Below, piece by piece: positions 1 through 8,043 of a stretch of DNA of 43,568 bases. A program made the position numbers and the translations under genes. The notes under the pieces were generated by a model. That model had not been told where the DNA came from. It made no database searches and saw nothing but the letters and a program-made list of their open reading frames with translations. Source of the DNA: JAWUWD01 sp034112085 (GTDB lineage: Bacteria > Bacteroidota > Bacteroidia > Cytophagales > Cyclobacteriaceae); the NCBI GenBank assembly GCA_034112085.1, contig JAWUWD010000131.1, positions 1 through 43,568 of the forward strand. Direction: 5' to 3'. Position 1 is the stretch's first letter. Every line of letters starts with the position of its first letter.

Positions 1-120
1 AAGATGAATTGACTCAACTTACCTGATGAAATCCTAAAGAAGCTGTAATATAAAAATGCATTGAATGTTATTCCAAATATATATCGGTAACAATTTCCAC
101 AATAAGTAACTTAGGCATTT

Positions 121-138
121 CTTCTTAATATAAAGAAG
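121..138. other. Short hairpin upstream of the first lipoprotein gene
   Basis: CTTCTT and AAGAAG form a perfect 6-bp stem around the loop AATATA, about 35 bp before the lipoprotein start. There is no T-run behind it on the plus strand, so it is a poor terminator. It may be a leader structure or chance. The first 172 bases hold no complete gene; a possible tail of an upstream reading frame closes with a TGA near base 26. Confidence 0.25.
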
Positions 139-172
139 TGCTGTTTGCGTACTATATATCAAAATGTGAAGA

Positions 173-625
173 ATGAATAAATTGATTGTATTTTCAATAG
201 TGATTTTGACTGGAATGATTTCCTGTAACAAGTCCTATGAGCCACCAGTGTTTAAAAATATTGATAACGTTAAGTTATCCAAAGTAGAAAACGGGATAGT
301 GAATATGAAAGCTGACGCAATCTTGTACAATCCCAATGACGTAAAGGCAAAGCTCAAAAGTGTTGATATAGATGTCTATATTAAAGACAAAAAGGTAGCG
401 ACTTTGAAAGAAAAGTACTCACTAAAAATATTAGCGAAATCTGAATTTTCATTACCGATGAACATAGGATTGGATATTTCAGAATTGGGTCTAGTCAATT
501 CTATCCTGGGGTTTATTCAAGGAAGAGGTTTTAAAGCACATTATGTGGGCAAAGCCAAGATCATTATGCATGGAGTGCCAGTTAGTATTCCCATTGATTA
601 TCATGACACTTTGAAGCTTAGATAG
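173..625 (+). CDS. LEA type 2 (LEA14-like) lipoprotein
   Basis: This is a 150-residue lipoprotein. A hydrophobic signal ends in the lipobox ISC, with the modified cysteine at residue 18. The rest looks like the LEA_2 / water-stress domain, a small beta-sandwich of about 100 residues found in many bacterial lipoproteins. Supporting features are the NPND motif (about residues 53-56), alternating hydrophobic strands with charged turns, and a segment starting PVSIPIDY near the C-terminus. The family has no defined reaction; in bacteria such proteins are usually envelope-associated and of unknown role. The gene stands alone, 71 bp before a histidine kinase on the same strand. Start at 173 is chosen because it gives a complete signal peptide. 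Confidence 0.7.
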   Translation: MNKLIVFSIVILTGMISCNKSYEPPVFKNIDNVKLSKVENGIVNMKADAILYNPNDVKAKLKSVDIDVYIKDKKVATLKEKYSLKILAKSEFSLPMNIGLDISELGLVNSILGFIQGRGFKAHYVGKAKIIMHGVPVSIPIDYHDTLKLR

Positions 626-696
626 CGTTTTTTAAGGTCAATTTTATTTCTAAATTGTATGCCTTTCCAAAACATGGATAGTTGATGATTTAGAGT

Positions 697-1644
697 ATGC
701 TTACAACTAAGTTTTTTCTGGCTAAAGTTTACACCTCTCTCGCGTTATTGGGCAGTGATACTTTGTGGGCATCAGATACTACTGACATCTTCTCTTTTGT
801 AATTGTCTGTATTTTGATAATCGCATTATTTTATAGTCTAATTACTCTCAGAAGCCAGAATAGATTGATTGCGGCTCAAAATGAAGAAATTTTACTAAAG
901 AATAAACAACTTCAAATTCAGAATAATAAGTTGAAAAAGATCAATGAAGAGAAGACTAATTTGATAGGAATTGTATCACATGACCTTAAATCTCCTTTCA
1001 ATAGAATTTTCGCTCTTCTCAACTTATTAAAACTTACAAGTACCGATATTTCAGATGAGCAAAATGAGTATCTATCAAAGATGCATCAAGTAATAAAAGA
1101 TGGTCTTGCACTCATCAGGAATTTATTAGATATCAGGGCAATTGAGGATGAAGGCATCAAAATGGCCATTGAAGACATAGATGTTGTAAGACTCATCAAA
1201 GAAATATTAACAGCGAACAAGCCACTTGCTGACATCAAGCAGATTAAATTCAAACTAATACGAGAAGTTGAAAGACTCGATATTATCTCAGATAAACTCT
1301 ACTTATCTAGAATTATTGAAAATTTGCTGTCCAACGCATTGAAGTTCAGTGAGAATAAAACAACTATTGAGATAAAGGTTGGCAATGGAAAAGCAGAGGA
1401 TTTCTATGTGGAGTTTATAGATCAAGGACCAGGAGTGTCTTCAGAAGACTTGGAACAAATGTTCCAAAAATTTCAAATTCTATCGGCAAGACCCACGGAT
1501 GGCGAAAGTTCTACAGGATTGGGACTGTCTATTGTGAAGTCCTTAGTCGACAAACTAGGAGGTGAAATTCTTTGCGAAAGTATACTTGGAGGGGGGGCTA
1601 AATTTACTATAAAAATACCATTGAAGATTTCAAATGATGACTAG
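697..1644 (+). CDS. Membrane sensor histidine kinase
   Basis: A 315-residue sensor kinase that should autophosphorylate on a histidine and pass the phosphate to a response regulator. There is one clear membrane segment (about residues 31-50), a possible signal-like N-terminus before it, then a short coiled coil (about 55-88). No separate sensor domain is visible. The H-box is IVSHDLKSPF with His95. The ATP-binding domain has the N-box (IIENLLSNALKF), G1 (DQGPGVS) and G2 (STGLGLSIVKSL). Its stop codon overlaps that of the convergent receiver gene: both stops read out of the same CTAG at 1641-1644. The adjacent receiver protein is the natural partner candidate, though opposite strands mean they are not co-transcribed. 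Confidence 0.85.
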   Translation: MLTTKFFLAKVYTSLALLGSDTLWASDTTDIFSFVIVCILIIALFYSLITLRSQNRLIAAQNEEILLKNKQLQIQNNKLKKINEEKTNLIGIVSHDLKSPFNRIFALLNLLKLTSTDISDEQNEYLSKMHQVIKDGLALIRNLLDIRAIEDEGIKMAIEDIDVVRLIKEILTANKPLADIKQIKFKLIREVERLDIISDKLYLSRIIENLLSNALKFSENKTTIEIKVGNGKAEDFYVEFIDQGPGVSSEDLEQMFQKFQILSARPTDGESSTGLGLSIVKSLVDKLGGEILCESILGGGAKFTIKIPLKISNDD

Positions 1645-2018
1645 TCGAAGTCATCAAAAAAGTAATCATCTTCACCTTCGATCACAGCTTCAAGAGACTC
1701 TATTACATGGTCGTCCTTCACGACATAATCTCTTATTCCTTTTTTGATAAAATCAAGAACCAAATTGCCATCATCGATAGAACTCAACATGATCACTTTA
1801 GTGTCCTCTTCTATTTTGGGACTGATTTTCTCAAAGAACTCTATACCGCTCATCCCCGGCAATTTATAATCAAGTAATAATACTTCCGGAACAGATCCAT
1901 TGATCGCATCTAAGCAATCCTCAGCGGAGCTGAAAGTTTCGATGTCATACTTACCTTGTAAAGATTTAGCGATAAAGTCTGCGTAGACTTTATCATCTTC
2001 TACCAAAAAAATTTTCAT
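1641..2018 (-). CDS. Receiver-only response regulator
   Basis: A single CheY-like receiver domain of 125 residues with no output domain. The acidic pair is at residues 8-9 (VEDD), the phosphoacceptor is Asp50 (LLLDYKLPG), the switch Ser is near 79-80 (VIMLSS) and the conserved Lys is at 101 (VVKDD). The C-terminus ends in an acidic tail (EGEDDYFFDDFD), which is unusual and could be a docking peptide. Such single-domain regulators act by protein-protein contact or as phosphorelay intermediates. It lies 114 bp downstream of a TPR histidine kinase on the same strand and converges on another kinase, so either could phosphorylate it. Confidence 0.9.
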   Translation of the reverse strand: MKIFLVEDDKVYADFIAKSLQGKYDIETFSSAEDCLDAINGSVPEVLLLDYKLPGMSGIEFFEKISPKIEEDTKVIMLSSIDDGNLVLDFIKKGIRDYVVKDDHVIESLEAVIEGEDDYFFDDFD

Positions 2019-2132
2019 ACAGCAATAATTAGTCTAGCACTAAACAATATTAATACATTTTGCATTAATAACATGATGAATATAGGAATAAAACAGGCTA
2101 CATACAAAAATGAAGTGATTCAAAATCAAATC

Positions 2133-3896
2133 TTAGGACTCACTATTTTTAGGAATAGATACGACAAACTCACTTCCAATATTGAGCTCTGATTTAAAGC
2201 TGATTACCCCTTTAAGTTTCTCAACCGCATTTTTTAAAATATATAAACCAAGTCCGCTTCCATGAACTTTATCATTGGCTCTAAAGAACATTTCAAATAT
2301 TCTGCTTTGATATTCTTCTTTGATCCCAACTCCATTGTCTGCCACTTTTATAACCAGAGAGTTCTCTTCTTCAATGATGCTTATGGCCACTTTTGGGTCG
2401 ACATCGTTTCGGGTATATTTGATTGCGTTTTCAATGAGATTCTGTAGAATAGTGTTGACGGTGCTTTTATCAGAATTGAACGGCAAGCCATCTATATTCA
2501 AATCAAATTTAATGTTCTTAAAATTGTCGTAGTACTGATGAGCATTGATACATTCATCGACCAGGTCATTGAAATGTATCTTAGTCACTGACAGTTCTTT
2601 TTTCTTGATCTGAGTCAGGCTAATGAAATCTAACAAAATTCCATGAAGCCTTTGAATCTGGGAATGATACATGTCAAAATACCTAATCGAGTCTTGATCA
2701 TTGATTTCTATTTTCACTACTTCATTTAATCCCAGAAGAGAAGATATTGGTCCTTTCAGATCATGCGATACTTTGTATACGAAGGTGTCAAGTTCAGCGT
2801 TTTTAAGTTCAACCTCTTCTGTCTTTTCCTTCTGCCAACGGGTCTGCTGTTCAAGCAATTCCATTCGAGAAATTGACTTGATACTTTGGATGACATTCTT
2901 GGTCTCTTTGTTTATGACCTTTTCTTTATAAGCGAGATGTTGTTCCAAATGTTTTAACGCCTCGGATGCATTGTTTTCTCTTTTCTCCAATTCATATAGG
3001 GCAAAGCAGGCTTTGTACATAATCAAATAATGGTTGATTATTTTACCCTTGGTCAGTACTAAATTAAGATGTTCTTTTGCAATTTTTGGTCTACCCTGAA
3101 CGGAGTACAATTTACCTAGCTTGTTATGGCACATCATAATCCCCACCATTTCATTATTAGCATTGAATATATCAATGCTTTTTAAGTAGAGGCTTTCAGC
3201 TTCATCATATTTCTCTTGGTAGGCCAATACTTTACCCTTCCCGTAATATGCAAAAGCCAAACCTCTATCGTCTTTTGTTTCTATTTTGAGTTGAATACTT
3301 TGCTCTATTACATCAAGTGCTAGATCTATTTGGTTGTTTCTAAGATAGATTCCTGAAAGGGCGTTGTAGGCGTTTGAGATTCCATTTTTATCATTACATA
3401 ACTTGCTAAGCGTTACACACTTTAGGTAGGTTTCTTGAGCAAAAGTATATTCCTTAAAAAATTCATAAATGCTGCCAATAGACTTAAGAGCTCTAGACTG
3501 TCCTATGATATCATCAGCTTCTTGATACATTAAGAAGCTATCAGTTAAATGTTTTAGTCCAAGATGATAATCTTCGGTTTTATAGTATGTACTTCCAATA
3601 GCGTATTGTAGCATTCCCAAGCCTATATAATTGTTATTCTCCTCAAATATGGGTTTAGCAGAAAGTGCAAATGCTCTCGCCTCTACATGCTCTCCAATAA
3701 TCATATGAAAATAAGCTAGGTGCGCTTTGGCATTAGCTTGATCAAGTAAGTTTTCTTGCTTATTTGAAATATCTAATACCTCATTGGCAAGTACGATCGA
3801 CTGATCGATATTTGTGACACGTTGTTCAAATGCCTGGTAAAGCATTTTCTCAACATTTTGGTCTGTCTCGGTGGTACTCAATGATTGTTGCAACAT
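2133..3896 (-). CDS. Cytosolic TPR-containing sensor histidine kinase
   Basis: A 587-residue kinase without membrane segments. Residues about 15-330 are a run of tetratricopeptide repeats (recurring patterns such as GSTYYKTEDYHLGLKHL and GKLYSVQGRPKIAKEHL), a typical Bacteroidota sensor module. A coiled coil (about 340-370) leads to the H-box VYKVSHDLKGPISSL with His378. The ATPase domain shows the N-box (ILQNLIENAIKYT), G1 (DNGVGI), F-box (FEMFFRA) and G2 (GSGLGLYILKNAV). The TPRs probably bind a partner protein rather than a small ligand; which one is unknown. The receiver gene follows on the same strand after 114 bp, so the two may be co-transcribed. Confidence 0.88.
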   Translation of the reverse strand: MLQQSLSTTETDQNVEKMLYQAFEQRVTNIDQSIVLANEVLDISNKQENLLDQANAKAHLAYFHMIIGEHVEARAFALSAKPIFEENNNYIGLGMLQYAIGSTYYKTEDYHLGLKHLTDSFLMYQEADDIIGQSRALKSIGSIYEFFKEYTFAQETYLKCVTLSKLCNDKNGISNAYNALSGIYLRNNQIDLALDVIEQSIQLKIETKDDRGLAFAYYGKGKVLAYQEKYDEAESLYLKSIDIFNANNEMVGIMMCHNKLGKLYSVQGRPKIAKEHLNLVLTKGKIINHYLIMYKACFALYELEKRENNASEALKHLEQHLAYKEKVINKETKNVIQSIKSISRMELLEQQTRWQKEKTEEVELKNAELDTFVYKVSHDLKGPISSLLGLNEVVKIEINDQDSIRYFDMYHSQIQRLHGILLDFISLTQIKKKELSVTKIHFNDLVDECINAHQYYDNFKNIKFDLNIDGLPFNSDKSTVNTILQNLIENAIKYTRNDVDPKVAISIIEEENSLVIKVADNGVGIKEEYQSRIFEMFFRANDKVHGSGLGLYILKNAVEKLKGVISFKSELNIGSEFVVSIPKNSES

Positions 3897-3946
3897 TCAC
3901 TTAAAAATACAAAATACTTATTAGAGTTAATTGCATTATGTATTGA

Positions 3947-3977
3947 TTTGCTGTATCACAAGGCTTCATTAGATTTG
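3947..3977 (+). promoter_or_regulatory. Bacteroidota-type promoter of the truA-like gene
   Basis: TTTG at 3947-3950 and TAGATTTG at 3970-3977 are separated by 19 bp, a full match to the known Bacteroidota sigma-A pattern (TTTG, about 19 bp, TAnnTTTG). The ATG lies only 4 bp after the downstream element, so the transcript should begin at or next to the start codon. Confidence 0.7.
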
Positions 3978-3981
3978 CAGC

Positions 3982-4764
3982 ATGAGTCAAGGTCAGAAGT
4001 ATTATTACCTTATCGAAGTTCAGTATCTTGGGTTTCGCTATCATGGTTGGGCAAAACAGCCTGTTGTCAAGACGGTTCAAGGCATGATAAACCGTACTTT
4101 GAAATTCATCTTGGGAGATACGGCATTTAAAACGCTAGGCGCAGGTCGTACTGATGCTATGGTATCTTCAAACCAGGGTTTTTTTGAGTTGTTTACCAAA
4201 GAACCCCTCAACCATGATCAGTTAATGATTGACTTGAATATCAATCTACCACATGATATCCGTGCAATTGGCATTGAATGCAAGGATGCCAAATTCAATG
4301 TTATCCAAGATGTAAAAGAAAAAGAGTATACCTACTTGTTTTCGTTTGGAGAAAAAAATCATCCTTTTGCAGCACCATTTATGGTGTACATAAGAGAAAG
4401 TCTAGATTTAGAACAGATGATAATAGGCGCTAGGCTATTCGAAGGGACACATGACTTTCGTCAATATTGCTACCAGGCTAAAGAGGAGACTTCTTGTGTC
4501 CGAACAATTGATTCAAGCGAGATCACAATCAACGACCTTTTAACAGCTAATTTCTTTCCGAAAGAAAGCTTTGTCTACAAAGTGAAAGGCAGCGGTTTTA
4601 TGAGGCACCAAGTTAGGTTGATCATGGGGACACTATTTAGTCTGGGAAAGGGTGAAATAACCCTCGATCATATTAGAGATAGTCTCAAATATCCTGAAGC
4701 GAAACCGCTCTATTATATTGCGCCAGCTTCAGGACTGATGTTGAATACTTTAAAGTATAATTGA
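3982..4764 (+). CDS. TruA-family tRNA pseudouridine synthase (divergent paralog)
   Basis: A 260-residue TruA-type enzyme, which in the family isomerises uridines in the tRNA anticodon arm. The catalytic region reads GAGRTDAMVSSNQ with Asp58. Canonical TruA has GAGRTDAGVHA, so the catalytic Arg-Thr-Asp is kept while the two following conserved positions (Gly and His) are Met and Ser. The C-terminal motif GSGFMRHQVRLIMG (usually GSGFLRHMVR) is recognisable. These changes suggest a divergent second TruA of the kind common in Bacteroidota rather than the standard housekeeping copy, so the symbol is left open. The start is fixed by the promoter directly in front of it; the gene converges on ridA with one base between the stops. 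Confidence 0.82.
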   Translation: MSQGQKYYYLIEVQYLGFRYHGWAKQPVVKTVQGMINRTLKFILGDTAFKTLGAGRTDAMVSSNQGFFELFTKEPLNHDQLMIDLNINLPHDIRAIGIECKDAKFNVIQDVKEKEYTYLFSFGEKNHPFAAPFMVYIRESLDLEQMIIGARLFEGTHDFRQYCYQAKEETSCVRTIDSSEITINDLLTANFFPKESFVYKVKGSGFMRHQVRLIMGTLFSLGKGEITLDHIRDSLKYPEAKPLYYIAPASGLMLNTLKYN

Positions 4765-4765
4765 G

Positions 4766-5146
4766 TTACTTAACCGCAACGCAACTAATCTCAACATTGA
4801 CATCTTTGGGTAATCGACTGACTTCTACAGTTTCTCTCGCAGGAGGGTTTTCTTGAAAGTATTCTCCATAAGCAGCGTTAATGGCAGCAAAGTCATTCAT
4901 GTCTTTTACGAATATTCCACACTTCACAACATTACCATAGTCCATCTCAGCAGCTTCTAAGATGTAGCCCATGTTTTTCATTACTTGATGAGTCTCAGAA
5001 GTGATATTACTGTTGATCATGTCACCGGTGGAAGCATCAATAGCTATTTGACCAGAAGCATAAAGTGTATCACTTGATAAGATTGCCTGACTGTAAGGAC
5101 CTATCGGTGCTGGGGCTTTTTCTGTGTTGATAATCGTTTTCTTCAT
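4766..5146 (-). CDS. ridA: RidA family enamine/imine deaminase
   Basis: A 126-residue RidA (YjgF/YER057c/UK114) protein, full length for the family. RidA hydrolyses reactive 2-aminoacrylate-type enamines released by PLP enzymes. The N-terminal motif APAPIGPYSQAI and the C-terminal motif PARETVEVSRLPKDVNVEI, carrying the substrate-binding arginine, are both present, so it should be an active archetypal RidA. It is divergent from the dehydrogenase-like gene and converges on the truA-like gene. A second, more distant RidA-type protein is encoded at about 36.7 kb. Confidence 0.93.
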   Translation of the reverse strand: MKKTIINTEKAPAPIGPYSQAILSSDTLYASGQIAIDASTGDMINSNITSETHQVMKNMGYILEAAEMDYGNVVKCGIFVKDMNDFAAINAAYGEYFQENPPARETVEVSRLPKDVNVEISCVAVK

Positions 5147-5155
5147 TAGTATATC

Positions 5156-5163
5156 TATTTTTG
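5156..5163 (+). promoter_or_regulatory. Possible -7 element upstream of the dehydrogenase-like gene
   Basis: TATTTTTG matches TAnnTTTG exactly and lies 45 bp before the ATG at 5208, just outside the first codons of divergent ridA. No good TTTG box is seen at the expected distance, so the support is partial. Confidence 0.4.
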
Positions 5164-5190
5164 TACAATCTACAATCTACAATCTACAAT
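5164..5190. repeat. Tandem heptamer TACAATC, about 3.9 copies
   Basis: Three perfect copies of TACAATC are followed by a partial copy TACAAT. The array lies between the -7 element and the start codon of the dehydrogenase-like gene, so copy number would change leader length but not the reading frame of the protein. Confidence 0.85.
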
Positions 5191-5207
5191 GTATCAATGA
5201 AATCTCC

Positions 5208-5879
5208 ATGAGAATATTACTAATAGGAAATAACAATCAAGTCGCTGAATTCCAACAAAAATTTGGAGACACTCACCAATATTTAGTGACAAATAACGGG
5301 ATGATTGATGAGCAAAGTTTACTTGATCAAGATTTAATTGTTGATTTTACAATTGATGAGTCACCAGAAAATTTAGAATGGTATAAAGACATTTCTGGAA
5401 TGCCAGTGTTGGTTAACATTCCGAAAACAAGCCTTTCTGAGTTGGTGTATTTTTCGGGTGGGATTGAGTGTTGTCTTTTCGGATTCAATGGCTTGCCAAC
5501 ATTTGTGAATAGAGAAATTTTGGAAGTTTCATTATATAGAGAAGATGACAAACTGACATTGCAAAAGCTGTGTGATGACCTTGGCACAAAACACTTAGCA
5601 GTAGCCGACCGTGTAGGCATGGTGACGCCTCGCGTCATTTTTATGATCATCAATGAAGCATACTTCACTGTACAAGAGGGCACTGCTCAGAAGGAAGACA
5701 TTGATCAAGGAATGAAATTAGGGACTAACTATCCTTTTGGCCCATTTGAGTGGAGCCAGCGTATTGGCTTGCAACATGTTTATGAATTGTTGGAAGCTGT
5801 GTATGAAGACACCAAAGACGAACGTTATAAGATATGTCCTTTGCTCAAAAAGGAGTATCTTAACTTAGGTATGGTTTAA
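5208..5879 (+). CDS. 3-hydroxyacyl-CoA dehydrogenase C-domain protein with degenerate NAD fold
   Basis: A 223-residue protein. Residues about 120-215 match the C-terminal helical domain of 3-hydroxyacyl-CoA dehydrogenases: a VADRVGMVTPRVIFMIINEA segment (canonical NR..P...NEA), then EGTAQKEDIDQGMKLGTNYPFGPFEW and the final helix. The N-terminal half is shorter than a normal Rossmann domain, and its opening loop reads LLIGNNNQV instead of GxGxxG, so NAD binding is doubtful. Known enzymes are about 280-300 residues. It may be a reduced enzyme or a CoA-ligand-binding protein. The start at 5208 is preferred to an upstream frame extension because MRILLIG begins the beta strand properly and the heptamer repeat lies in front. 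Confidence 0.75.
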   Translation: MRILLIGNNNQVAEFQQKFGDTHQYLVTNNGMIDEQSLLDQDLIVDFTIDESPENLEWYKDISGMPVLVNIPKTSLSELVYFSGGIECCLFGFNGLPTFVNREILEVSLYREDDKLTLQKLCDDLGTKHLAVADRVGMVTPRVIFMIINEAYFTVQEGTAQKEDIDQGMKLGTNYPFGPFEWSQRIGLQHVYELLEAVYEDTKDERYKICPLLKKEYLNLGMV

Positions 5880-5969
5880 GTGTCGATAGATACTCTTTGA
5901 AAAGAATCATCATAGATTCGCAAGTTTTGAAGTAAGTTGTCATCTAAAGAATATTGATAAAGAAAAGTT

Positions 5970-6731
5970 ATGAAAAAAATAAATAGTGGTGTCTTATTAA
6001 TCATTGCGATGGGAGTAGTCTTCCTGATGTCCTGTGGAGACGATAATACTAAATCGATAACAATTGCACCAGGTCAAATAGATGTGAGCATATTGGCTGA
6101 AAAGTTTTACAGCGGAGCTACTACTGTGGCGATTAGTGAAAGTACCATTACCATTACTAGCACGGGGGAGCCAGATCACAAAAGCATGTATTGGTCTACG
6201 AACAATGCTTTGTATGAAAACTATGATGAGCCAGATAACGCTGACTTTAATAGAAATCCCAATGATATTTCAGCTCAAAATTATGAATTCAAAATCCCAA
6301 GATATCCTGCAGAGGCGAGTGTCAAATCTACGACCAGTCTTGGAGCTATGGGAGTATCATTAAATGGCGTGCCATTTTTCAATCAAAATGCTGGCCCGGG
6401 AGATGATATTTTGGAGGAACTGAATACATTTGATCAATATGAAGGTCATCCTCAACAGACTGGACAATACCATTATCATATCGAGCCTCTGTATTTAACT
6501 GAAACATTGGGCAATGACATCTTTCTAGGATTTTTGCTGGATGGCTTTCCTGTTTACGGTCCAGTAGAAGGAGGAGTGACACTAACCAATGATGATTTAG
6601 ATGATTATCATGGCCACACTTCAGTGACTACTGATTTTCCCGATGGAATTTATCACTATCATATCACTTCAGAATTGCCATGGATCAATGGCGATGGGTT
6701 TTTTGGAGCCGCTGGGACGGTGACTAATTGA
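5970..6731 (+). CDS. YHYH-domain lipoprotein
   Basis: A 253-residue lipoprotein with a signal ending LMSC (Cys22), followed by GDDN, which resembles the Bacteroidota surface-export signal. The YHYH domain covers about residues 95-250: GQYHYHIEPL, then LGFLLDGFPVYGP and, near the end, DGIYHYHITSELPW. The family is widespread in marine bacteria and its biochemical role is not established; the conserved His and Tyr residues suggest metal binding. It is the first gene of a compact set: the MORN-like lipoprotein starts 5 bp after its stop, and SCO1 overlaps that one. Association with a copper-chaperone-type protein makes a metal or redox role at the envelope plausible (inference). Confidence 0.85.
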   Translation: MKKINSGVLLIIAMGVVFLMSCGDDNTKSITIAPGQIDVSILAEKFYSGATTVAISESTITITSTGEPDHKSMYWSTNNALYENYDEPDNADFNRNPNDISAQNYEFKIPRYPAEASVKSTTSLGAMGVSLNGVPFFNQNAGPGDDILEELNTFDQYEGHPQQTGQYHYHIEPLYLTETLGNDIFLGFLLDGFPVYGPVEGGVTLTNDDLDDYHGHTSVTTDFPDGIYHYHITSELPWINGDGFFGAAGTVTN

Positions 6732-6736
6732 TTTGA

Positions 6737-7351
6737 ATGAAATTGGCATACCTGATATTATTCATGCTCTTGCTGTCATGTCATGATAAAGTTGAAGACT
6801 TATCGCAAGTTCAGACTCCCTCATTAGAAGTAGCCAAAAATGATAACCAACTGAATCTAAGTTCAGAGGGTTTGTTGCTATATAATGAAAAATTATTTTC
6901 TGGTAAGTTAGTCTCTTACTACAGCGATAGCCTTCTGGCATCTTCAGCTCAATATATTGAAGGGAAGAAACATGGATTGTATCAAGGTTATTATGAATCA
7001 GGGATGAGGGCTTTTGTTCGTTATTATAAAAACGGAGAAAAGCACCACAAACATCAAGGCTGGTACGCCAATGGTGAAATAAAATTTGAATATAATTTTC
7101 TGAATGGGTTGAGCGAAGGACTCCAACAAACTTGGTATGATGATGGAGGTCATTTTGAGCTTTTCAACTTCCAGGATGGAAGAGAGTTTGGTGCTCAAAA
7201 GGTTTGGAGAAGAGATGGGAAGATAAGAGCTAACTTTGTCATAAGAGAGGATGGTAGGTCATATGGGCTGTCAGGACTTAAACGATGTAAAAACATAGAT
7301 ACAAAAGCAGAAAAAATAAAGGAACTGACCACTGACATTTATGAGAAGTAA
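6737..7351 (+). CDS. MORN-like repeat (YwqK-type) lipoprotein
   Basis: A 204-residue lipoprotein with lipobox LLLSC (Cys15). Residues about 45-175 contain five or so repeats of the type G(Y/W)YxxGxxxxxxxxxxGxxxG, for example QGYYESGMRAFVRYYKNGEK and QGWYANGEIKFEYNFLNG. This is the MORN_2 / YwqK-like repeat, which forms a beta-hairpin solenoid and usually acts in binding; automatic labels call it a toxin-antitoxin immunity type, but nothing here supports a toxin pair. It starts 5 bp after the YHYH gene and overlaps the SCO1 gene by 11 bp, so the three are very likely co-translated. Confidence 0.8.
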   Translation: MKLAYLILFMLLLSCHDKVEDLSQVQTPSLEVAKNDNQLNLSSEGLLLYNEKLFSGKLVSYYSDSLLASSAQYIEGKKHGLYQGYYESGMRAFVRYYKNGEKHHKHQGWYANGEIKFEYNFLNGLSEGLQQTWYDDGGHFELFNFQDGREFGAQKVWRRDGKIRANFVIREDGRSYGLSGLKRCKNIDTKAEKIKELTTDIYEK

Positions 7352-7997
7352 TTTTCTGTTCGTTTATATTGTATTGTTGACAGTTGCCTGCCAATACAAA
7401 CCTAGCGAGCCGATCATGGTTCCTTTACCATTTTTCAATCAAGCAGATTTCACCCCAGAATGGATTGACGCCAATAGTTCCCAGTTCGACTCTATTCACA
7501 CAATAGCTCCATTCCAATTGACCAATCAGGATGGACAAACTATTAGTAATGAGTCGATAGCCGGGAAGATAGTTGTGGCCAACTTCTTCTTTACAATTTG
7601 CCCCGGAATATGTCCTCGAATGACTGAAAACCTAATGGAAGTTCAGAGGGCTTTTAAAGCTGACTCATTGGTCATGATTCTTTCACATACCGTAATGCCT
7701 TGGATAGATTCAGTAGCACAGCTCAAAGATTACGAAATCGAACGAGGTATTAATGGTAAGCAGTGGCACTTGCTTACCGGATCCAAATATGATTTATACA
7801 CCTTAGCAAGAGGGTCTTATTTTGCAGATGAAGGCTTTGGGAAAACCATAACCACTGAGGCAGACTTTCTCCATACAGAGAATTTGGTCTTGGTGGATAC
7901 CAAACAAAGGATTAGGGGCGTTTACAATGGGACAATTTCTCTTGAAGTAAAAAGACTAATCGAAGATATCAAGACTCTTCGTGAAGCAGCTGATTAA
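7341..7997 (+). CDS. SCO1/SenC-family thioredoxin-fold lipoprotein
   Basis: A 218-residue lipoprotein (signal ending LLTVAC, Cys17) with the SCO fold. The copper-binding motif CPGIC is at residues 87-91 after the strand IVVANFFFT, and the third copper ligand His178 is in DFLHTENLVLVD. All three metal ligands are present, so copper binding or thiol redox chemistry is expected. SCO proteins mature the CuA centre of cytochrome oxidase or handle periplasmic disulfides. Its start overlaps the MORN-like gene by 11 bp. No oxidase genes are nearby, so its client cannot be read from context. Confidence 0.88.
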   Translation: MRSNFLFVYIVLLTVACQYKPSEPIMVPLPFFNQADFTPEWIDANSSQFDSIHTIAPFQLTNQDGQTISNESIAGKIVVANFFFTICPGICPRMTENLMEVQRAFKADSLVMILSHTVMPWIDSVAQLKDYEIERGINGKQWHLLTGSKYDLYTLARGSYFADEGFGKTITTEADFLHTENLVLVDTKQRIRGVYNGTISLEVKRLIEDIKTLREAAD

Positions 7998-8043
7998 CTT
8001 TAAGCTATTTTTGTTTACTTTGATGGATTAAAATCTAAGCCCA

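Noticed and set aside
3..26. Possible end of an upstream gene at the window edge
   Set aside because: Seven codons before a TGA are not enough to support a gene.
6737..7351. Toxin-antitoxin immunity gene
   Set aside because: The automatic label for MORN-like repeats is not supported; there is no toxin gene beside it.
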